This document shows positions 58,731 to 64,000 of a stretch of 64,000 nucleotides of DNA, piece after piece. This DNA comes from Catenisphaera adipataccumulans (GTDB lineage: Bacteria; Bacillota_I; Bacilli_A; Erysipelotrichales; Erysipelotrichaceae), in the NCBI RefSeq assembly GCF_014202755.1, contig NZ_JACHHK010000003.1, forward strand, positions 1 to 64,000, in the 5' to 3' direction. Under the pieces are notes generated by a model that had not been told where the DNA came from, made no database searches, and saw nothing but the letters and a program-made list of their open reading frames with translations. The position numbers and the translations under genes were made by a program. Positions within the stretch are counted from its first letter, which is position 1, and every line of letters starts with the position of its first letter.

Positions 58731-61075
58731 CAGAACGTATTCTCCGTACGGGCAATGATCGCATCCTGCGTCTGCGGCATCAGCGAGACAAACTGTGCAC
58801 AATAGCCTGCAACGCGGACGATCAAGTCCTCGTATTGTTCTGGATGAATCTGTGCCTGCCGCAGTTCTTGTGAAGACACCACATTAAATTGATTATGGTA
58901 AATGCCTTTTTTCGCACTGACTTTCAAAAAGCTGACAAAGCGATCTAAGTTTTCATCTCCGGCCAGCGAATCTTTTGAAAAACGCATGTTGAGCAGCTGA
59001 CCGGCGCCGACTTTTTCATTCGGCAGTTTCGATACCGAATTGATCACCGCAGTCGGACCATTGACATCAGTTCCCTGGGTCGGCGAACAGCCCTCATTCA
59101 AAGGCGAGCCAGCTATGCGGCCATCCGGTGTTGCACCGACCACAAAGCCATTCGGCACATAGGAAGTGATATTGCTTGTCGACATCGTATAGCAGCTGAC
59201 TTTCGGTCCTTTGCCTTTGCGCAGGGTACTGTAGCCCGGCAGCAGCTCCAGATAAGAGTTGAATACATCTTTTACGATCGCATCGACTTCATCGTCATCG
59301 TTGCCGAATTTCGGCAGCCGCAGGATCTCATTTTGAATTTTTTTGGACTCTGGATCCTGCCAGTTTGCATCACAAGCGGCGACAATTTGTGCCGGCGTAT
59401 ACCGGTGACTTTCATAAACAAGCTTTTTAAATGTATAAAGCGAATTACCGACAATGCTTGGACCGATATTCGACTGCGAGATGACGTCATACAAGCAGCC
59501 GCCGTTTTTCAGTGTCTTGCCCTGTTCCATCGAATTCTGGATCAGGCACGAGGCGAATGGATCCGCATCGTAAACCGCCAGCGACGCATCACAGATCGCA
59601 TCGCATTCAACACTGATATCCGAATAGAATTTCAAGTATTTTTTCCATGCGTTCCACAAATCATCGTAGGTCTTATATTCCGTATCATCGCTTAACATCG
59701 TAATGCCGCTGTTTGGATCCGTTCCGTGGTGCATCACGATTTCGAAAACCTTGCCCCAGTTGACGTATGTCATACCGGTTGCCCGGTGACCATATTTTCC
59801 TGGTACGCCGGTTTCCACACAGCCGATCGGGCAATAATCGTAAGCATCAGCCTGCGGAATGCCTAGATCCATCAAACCTTTGATGACCGTCTTGTCATTG
59901 AACATGCTTGGCATGCCATGGCCTGTCCGGATCAATTTCGCACAGGCTTCTAAATAAGGCTGCGGCGAATTTTCATGATAACGGGCAGAAAAATTCGGTT
60001 CCGCCAGACCGCATTGATGCATCGCTTCGATGCAGATATAAGTCATCGCGTTCGTGCCGTCTTTGCCTTCCGGAGTCAGACCGCCGACCACTAAATTCGA
60101 ATACAGCGGATATCCTTGCGAATAACGCGTATGTCCGTAAGGGCGGATCTTGTTCAGGGAAGAATTCATGATGAACATATGGGAAGTGATTTCCTGCGCT
60201 TCCTCTTGTGTCAGCACACCGGCCTTGATATCGTGCTCATAATATGGCTCGATATACTGATCGAAACGGCCGTAACTGAACGAATGACCGTTGCTTTCGA
60301 TCATCTGCAGCAGATGGATCATATAAGTCACTTCAACGGCTTCATAGAAACTGCGGGCCCCTTGTTCCATCATCGTATCCGCCATATCTGCGATCCGCAG
60401 CCATTTTGGATCTGCCTCTTTTTGATACATGTCACGAGCCAGCCGGCCATAGCGTTTAAAATAACGCAGCGCACTTTCCAAAGAAATGATCACAGCTTCA
60501 TAATAATTTTTTTGTTCTTCATCTGCGGTTTTCATACGTAACTGCGCTTCTTCGATGATCGAGCGGAAGCCCCGTTTTAGTACTGTCGGATGATCCGGTA
60601 CAATGTGACCGTCACCGCTCATCGAAATACCGCCGCGATGGATGACGCCCTGTTTTTCCGCCAGGCGGATCGCTTTGGTCAAATTGCGGTTGACCTCGTC
60701 TTCGTGTGTATGATGCAGCCAGTACGGCGCGACCGCGCGCAGATCATCTTTGGTCTTTTCATCAATATAGAACACATCGCCTTCTCTTTTGTCAAATTCA
60801 TCCAATTCATCAATGACCCATTGGATCGAGTATTCCGGGAAGATCGGTGCGGCAAAATTACGGGATGCTTGATTGCCGAAAATCAAAGAATCCGGTTCAA
60901 AATAGATGGTCATATGATCCAGCGTATAAGCAAACGCTTTGGCTTTGCGCAGGATATAGGACTGTCCCTCTGTCTGTTTGAATGATTTCGTATAAAATAC
61001 GGCACGTTCGCTGCAGATCGATGCTTTGCGATGTACCATTTTTTCTCTTAATTGACGTGTCCGATTCGTTTCCAT
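58730..61075 (-). CDS. Glycyl radical enzyme 3, dehydratase type, substrate unknown
   Basis: A ~781-residue PFL-superfamily enzyme. Catalytic C419 and E421 lie in PIGCVETGVPGKYGHRATGM, and the radical glycine is G757 in VRVAGYCAQF. It keeps ESNGHSFSYGRFDQY of the diol-dehydratase branch. The loop after the active site differs from glycerol/propanediol dehydratase (GCVEPQ) and from hydroxyproline dehydratase as I remember it, so I leave the substrate open. ATG 61075 with AGGAGG is preferred to an upstream start. No activase follows; a DeoR regulator does, overlapping by one base. Confidence 0.9.
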   Translation of the reverse strand: METNRTRQLREKMVHRKASICSERAVFYTKSFKQTEGQSYILRKAKAFAYTLDHMTIYFEPDSLIFGNQASRNFAAPIFPEYSIQWVIDELDEFDKREGDVFYIDEKTKDDLRAVAPYWLHHTHEDEVNRNLTKAIRLAEKQGVIHRGGISMSGDGHIVPDHPTVLKRGFRSIIEEAQLRMKTADEEQKNYYEAVIISLESALRYFKRYGRLARDMYQKEADPKWLRIADMADTMMEQGARSFYEAVEVTYMIHLLQMIESNGHSFSYGRFDQYIEPYYEHDIKAGVLTQEEAQEITSHMFIMNSSLNKIRPYGHTRYSQGYPLYSNLVVGGLTPEGKDGTNAMTYICIEAMHQCGLAEPNFSARYHENSPQPYLEACAKLIRTGHGMPSMFNDKTVIKGLMDLGIPQADAYDYCPIGCVETGVPGKYGHRATGMTYVNWGKVFEIVMHHGTDPNSGITMLSDDTEYKTYDDLWNAWKKYLKFYSDISVECDAICDASLAVYDADPFASCLIQNSMEQGKTLKNGGCLYDVISQSNIGPSIVGNSLYTFKKLVYESHRYTPAQIVAACDANWQDPESKKIQNEILRLPKFGNDDDEVDAIVKDVFNSYLELLPGYSTLRKGKGPKVSCYTMSTSNITSYVPNGFVVGATPDGRIAGSPLNEGCSPTQGTDVNGPTAVINSVSKLPNEKVGAGQLLNMRFSKDSLAGDENLDRFVSFLKVSAKKGIYHNQFNVVSSQELRQAQIHPEQYEDLIVRVAGYCAQFVSLMPQTQDAIIARTENTF

Positions 61076-61094
61076 ATTGATTCCTCCTACTTCC

Positions 61095-61123
61095 ATTATA
61101 AGGAAGTTGATACTAGAATTCAA
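61095..61123 (-). promoter_or_regulatory. Promoter of the GRE 3-deoR operon
   Basis: TTGAAT (61118-61123), 17 bp, TATAAT (61095-61100) on the minus strand, 20 bp before the GRE 3 ATG. Confidence 0.75.
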
Positions 61124-61132
61124 TTGATTTTT

Positions 61133-61162
61133 ATCGTTTTTGTTTCTTTTTGTTCGTTTCTG
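61133..61162 (-). promoter_or_regulatory. Candidate DeoR-type operator, direct repeats
   Basis: On the minus strand CAGAAACGAACAAAAA is followed by GAAACAAAAACGATAA: two GAAAC-A-AA direct repeats about 14 bp apart, just upstream of the -35 box. DeoR-family proteins often bind such repeats. Assignment to the DeoR in this operon is inference. Confidence 0.5.
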
Positions 61163-61179
61163 TATGATAGAATATCTCT

Positions 61180-61434
61180 ATGACATATACCTATATCCTG
61201 CACTGTGCAGATGATACATACTATACAGGCTGGACCAATGATCTTGCCCATCGCATACAGACCCACAATGATAAAAAAGGCGCAAAATACACCCGCAGCC
61301 GCACCCCGGTCGAACTGGTCTATTATGAATGTTTTGAAACCAAATCGGAAGCGATGCAGCGGGAATATGAAATCAAGCAGCTTTCCCGTCGGGAAAAAGA
61401 ACAATTAATTGCCAAACAAAAAGAGTGCCGTTAA
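61180..61434 (+). CDS. GIY-YIG domain protein (UPF0213/YhbQ-like)
   Basis: An 84-residue single-domain GIY-YIG nuclease-fold protein. The motif appears as [20 protein letters not shown] with the arginine in [15 protein letters not shown] and the glutamate in [13 protein letters not shown]. Relatives are small DNA-processing nucleases of uncertain role. No ribosome site precedes the ATG, and it starts within about 12 bp of possible -10 boxes, so the message may be leaderless. Confidence 0.9.
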   Translation: MTYTYILHCADDTYYTGWTNDLAHRIQTHNDKKGAKYTRSRTPVELVYYECFETKSEAMQREYEIKQLSRREKEQLIAKQKECR

Positions 61435-61450
61435 GGCACTCAATTTTTTT
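61423..61450. terminator. Bidirectional terminator
   Basis: GAGTGCC-gttaa-GGCACTC with T7 on the plus strand and T5 on the minus strand, between the GIY-YIG gene and PPi-PFK. Confidence 0.9.
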
Positions 61451-62657
61451 ATCGCATATTGAACGGAACGATGGTTTCCGGAATACCCTTTTCGTTGTAG
61501 ATCAGATCCGGTTCACCCTGGATCAGCGGTGTGATGTAATCGTAGAATTCTTTTGTCATACCCTGATAGTTCGGCAGGATCCATTCTGTCGGTACATGTT
61601 TGACATAGTTTGCGAACTTCTCAGCCGGTCCGGCAATGAAGTGTGCATTGTAACGTCCGTCGATGTACTCTCTTTGATGAGCAACGACCATGCCTGTAAA
61701 TTCCGGATTGGCACTGCGTCCGTGAGCGCTCATACCCAGCTCATAAGCTTCCGTAACATCAACCAAAGACTGAGCAAAGTTGCTGGAACGAGCAGCGGAT
61801 GACAGATCCTGTACTTTACCGCGCGGTGCGATACCAGCGTCAACGATCATCTGCTTCAATGCCTGTCCGGCACCGCCTAAGATCGCATGACCGAAGCCAT
61901 CATTCTTTGCCTGTCCGGCAGCTACATACGTACCATCGGCATAATGGGCACCTTCACTGGTAACAATGTAGCATTTGCCCTTCTTATCCATGCATTTCTT
62001 GACTTCAGCCAAGAATACATCCTTATCAAAGTCAACTTCCGGCAATACCAGCAAGTCTACTTTTCCGGTCACGACCGTCGAACCAGCCAGCCATCCGGCG
62101 TCACGTCCCATTGTCTCCAGGACGAATACTTCTTCGCGGGTGTACACGTTGTAATCCAGCCAAGTTGCGTTGACAACTTCATTGGCAAATTTTGCACCGG
62201 AAGCAAAGCCCGGGCAGTGATCGATGACCATCAGGTCATTATCGACCGTTTTCGGAATACCGACAAAACGCTGTTTGATGCCTTTTTTCTTTGCCCACTG
62301 GCTCAATGCATCAACAGTATCCATGGAATCGTTTCCGCCGATGTAGAACATCACATCGATGTCGTGTTTTTCCATGATCTCAACCAGCTTCAAATAATCG
62401 GTTTCATCGTTTCTCTTTAATTTGTAACGGCAGCTGCCTAAAGCGGAACTCGGTGTCTGACGGAGAATGCGGTTTTCGTATTCCGACATGTTCGTCAGAT
62501 CGTACAGATGATCTTGTAAAATTCCTTCAATTCCGTTTAATCCGCCGTATACGTGATCGTATACAGGGTTTAATTGATTGGCACGGACAACACCGGCCAA
62601 GCTTGCGTTAATGACGGTGGTCGGTCCACCGGACTGCGCAACTAAACAATTTCCCAT
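61449..62657 (-). CDS. pfp: Pyrophosphate-type 6-phosphofructokinase
   Basis: A 402-residue PFK. The phosphoryl-donor motif is FYIGGNDSMDT (GGND, not GGDG) and the catalytic motif is GIPKTVDNDL (Lys before Thr). These changes are established markers for pyrophosphate instead of ATP. It begins CLVAQSGGPTTVINASLAG and has ETMGRDAGWLAG. It would make glycolysis reversible and ATP-sparing at this step, next to the ATP-PFK at 50434-51396. Ribosome site AGGAGG. Confidence 0.93.
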   Translation of the reverse strand: MGNCLVAQSGGPTTVINASLAGVVRANQLNPVYDHVYGGLNGIEGILQDHLYDLTNMSEYENRILRQTPSSALGSCRYKLKRNDETDYLKLVEIMEKHDIDVMFYIGGNDSMDTVDALSQWAKKKGIKQRFVGIPKTVDNDLMVIDHCPGFASGAKFANEVVNATWLDYNVYTREEVFVLETMGRDAGWLAGSTVVTGKVDLLVLPEVDFDKDVFLAEVKKCMDKKGKCYIVTSEGAHYADGTYVAAGQAKNDGFGHAILGGAGQALKQMIVDAGIAPRGKVQDLSSAARSSNFAQSLVDVTEAYELGMSAHGRSANPEFTGMVVAHQREYIDGRYNAHFIAGPAEKFANYVKHVPTEWILPNYQGMTKEFYDYITPLIQGEPDLIYNEKGIPETIVPFNMR

Positions 62658-62717
62658 TGTCGTATTTCCTCCTATTTCATTATGAATATTTTATCACATC
62701 ATATAGGCTTTTTCACT

Positions 62718-64000
62718 CTATTTTCCTTCCAATTCCTCCATTTTTTCTTCCCACTCCGACATCAGTTTCTGGATCTCATTGTGTTTGTCATCAATATCGG
62801 CATCGAGCGTCTCCATCTTTTTAAAGTCTTGATAAAATTCCGGCTCATACCGCAGTTCCCGCAGACTTTCAAGATCTTTCTCGGCTTCCTCCAACATGTT
62901 CTCCAGTTTTGCGATCCGGTTGCGCAGCGCTTTTTCATTTTGGAATTTGGCTTTGCCCGTCTGTGGTTTTTCGATTTCTGACGGCTGCAGATCCTCTGTT
63001 GAATGATCCATATAATCTTGATAACCAAGATCAAAGACTTTTGCGCCGCTGCCTAGATCCAACACACGCGTTGCCATCTTCTGTAAAAACATCCGGTCAT
63101 GACTGACAAACAACAAGGTGCCGTCATACGCCTGCAGCGCGTTTTCCAGTGCCTCCTTGCCGGGAATATCCAAGTGATTGGTCGGCTCATCGAGGATCAG
63201 CAGGTTATCATGCCGCAGCATCAAACAGGCCAAGGCCAGCCGTACTTTTTCACCGCCGGACAGATCATTAACTTCTTTGAACACCTCATCCTGCGTAAAT
63301 AAAAATGCAGCCAGCGTATTGCGGATCTCCGTCTGAGTGCTCAGCGGAAAACGGTCCCACAATTCATCCAAAACAGTCTTATCTGAAGACATCTGGGCGC
63401 TTTCCTGATCGAAATAACCGACATCGATCTGATGACCAAATGCATAGTGGCCGCTTAATGCCGGCAGCTGGCCGATCAATGTCTTCAGCAGTGTACTTTT
63501 GCCGGTTCCGTTAGGACCGATCACAGCCAGGCGCTGGCCGGCCATCAATTCCACATTCACTTCCGCCAACGGATGATCATAACCGATCGACAGATGCTCA
63601 ACTTTCAAGACGCGGCGTCCGCCTTTCCGGCCGCTGGAAAACGAAGCATGCATCATCTGTTCATCCGCCCTGACATCCTGGATCCGTTCCATGCGGTCTA
63701 AATATTTCTGCTTACTTTGGGCAAAAGACGCTTTACTGCTTTTGGAGCGGAATTTTGCGATCAGTTCTTCCAAACGTTTGATTTCCTGCTGCTGCCGAAC
63801 ATAAGCCTCATGATTTTTCTGCAGATATTCCTTTTTGGCTTCTGTATAATGCGTATAGCTGCCGACATAACGCATGGTTTTTCCATATTCGATTTCCACG
63901 ATTTCATCTGCAACATGATCGATAAAAGTTCGGTCATGACTGACCAGTACGACCGCAAACGGATAATGACGCAGATATTTCTCCAGCCACTCGACTGCCT
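62718..64000 (-). CDS. ABC-F family ATPase, 5' part outside the window
   Basis: The C-terminal ~427 residues of a two-domain soluble ABC protein. At the right edge the first domain's H-loop VVLVSHDRTFID is visible, followed by the inter-domain linker (about 63690-63880, helical, KSSKASFAQSKQKYLDRME). The second ATPase domain has Walker A GPNGTGKSTLLK, signature LSGGEKVRLALA, Walker B LLILDEPTNHLD and SHDRMF. A C-terminal coiled coil (KALRNRIAKLENMLEEAEKD) follows. ABC-F proteins act on ribosomes, some in antibiotic resistance; the subtype cannot be told. The frame is open to base 64000, so the true start lies beyond. Confidence 0.94.
   Translation of the reverse strand, partial: AVEWLEKYLRHYPFAVVLVSHDRTFIDHVADEIVEIEYGKTMRYVGSYTHYTEAKKEYLQKNHEAYVRQQQEIKRLEELIAKFRSKSSKASFAQSKQKYLDRMERIQDVRADEQMMHASFSSGRKGGRRVLKVEHLSIGYDHPLAEVNVELMAGQRLAVIGPNGTGKSTLLKTLIGQLPALSGHYAFGHQIDVGYFDQESAQMSSDKTVLDELWDRFPLSTQTEIRNTLAAFLFTQDEVFKEVNDLSGGEKVRLALACLMLRHDNLLILDEPTNHLDIPGKEALENALQAYDGTLLFVSHDRMFLQKMATRVLDLGSGAKVFDLGYQDYMDHSTEDLQPSEIEKPQTGKAKFQNEKALRNRIAKLENMLEEAEKDLESLRELRYEPEFYQDFKKMETLDADIDDKHNEIQKLMSEWEEKMEELEGK

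Noticed and set aside
58730..61075. Naming GRE 3 a glycerol or 1,2-propanediol dehydratase
   Set aside because: The sequence after GCVE (TGVPGKYGHRATGM) does not match the PQ...GWHDAAFFN context I recall for those enzymes, and no microcompartment or propanediol genes are near.

Overview
The window looks like chromosomal DNA from an anaerobic, low-to-mid-GC Firmicute, most likely an Erysipelotrichaceae member. The first ~55 bases are the 5' end of a 16S rRNA gene on the minus strand, carrying the GGCGGCATGCCTAATAC start I associate with that family. Other support comes from T-box and L-box leaders, CTG-anticodon tRNA-Gln with encoded CCA, strong AGGAGG ribosome sites, a PPi-type phosphofructokinase and several oxygen-sensitive glycyl radical enzymes (GREs). 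The family placement is inference from a short 16S piece.

Layout. 0-5 kb: 16S start and promoter, an O-acetylhomoserine sulfhydrylase, and the polyphosphate pair ppk/ppx. 4.8-9.6 kb: GRE 1 with its activase, and glycerol kinase. 9.7-14.2 kb: pheST under a Phe T-box, and a SpoU-type RNA methylase. 14.2-17.3 kb: a decayed Ig-like lipoprotein and a three-gene amino acid ABC transporter under a lysine riboswitch, so probably a lysine importer. 17.3-21.5 kb: a sugar-phosphate operon (PfkB kinase, RpiA, Gfo/Idh/MocA oxidoreductase, HAD phosphatase) with an RpiR regulator upstream. 21.6-28.9 kb: an accessory island between two decayed ISL3-type elements, carrying NanE, GRE 2, its activase, a cut manA and a divergent AraC regulator. 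29-36.4 kb: purA, a Ste24-like M48 protease, a CobW-type metallochaperone, and lysA-dapA-dapB under a second lysine riboswitch. 36.4-43.5 kb: BioY with a BirA operator, a secreted Ser/Asp/Tyr-rich protein, a MarR-citrate synthase-MarR operon, a membrane metalloprotease-like protein, a TetR regulator and homoserine dehydrogenase. 43.5-46.5 kb: iron alcohol dehydrogenase, DUF1848 protein and a third GRE activase. 46.5-57.4 kb: enolase, U32 protein, MntR-like regulator, PfkA, Rrf2 regulator, MscL, GalE, CpXC protein, aminopeptidase P and MscS. 57.4-64 kb: tRNA-Gln, GRE 3 with a DeoR regulator and a small membrane protein, a GIY-YIG protein, PPi-PFK and an ABC-F ATPase cut by the window edge.

Themes. 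Three GREs and three activases lie within 56 kb, and the GREs differ at the active site (GCVE, GCTE, GCVE in different contexts), which suggests three substrates. GRE 1 resembles E. coli YbiW, reported to open 1,5-anhydroglucitol-6-phosphate. GRE 2 has an unusual Cys-Thr-Glu site and sits with NanE and ManA; it is the best candidate here for an undescribed pathway. GRE 3 has no adjacent activase, while an activase sits alone with an alcohol dehydrogenase 14 kb away. Lysine supply is doubly riboswitch-controlled (synthesis and import). Glycolysis is represented by ATP-PFK, PPi-PFK and enolase.

All function calls are from reading the sequence; no searches were run.
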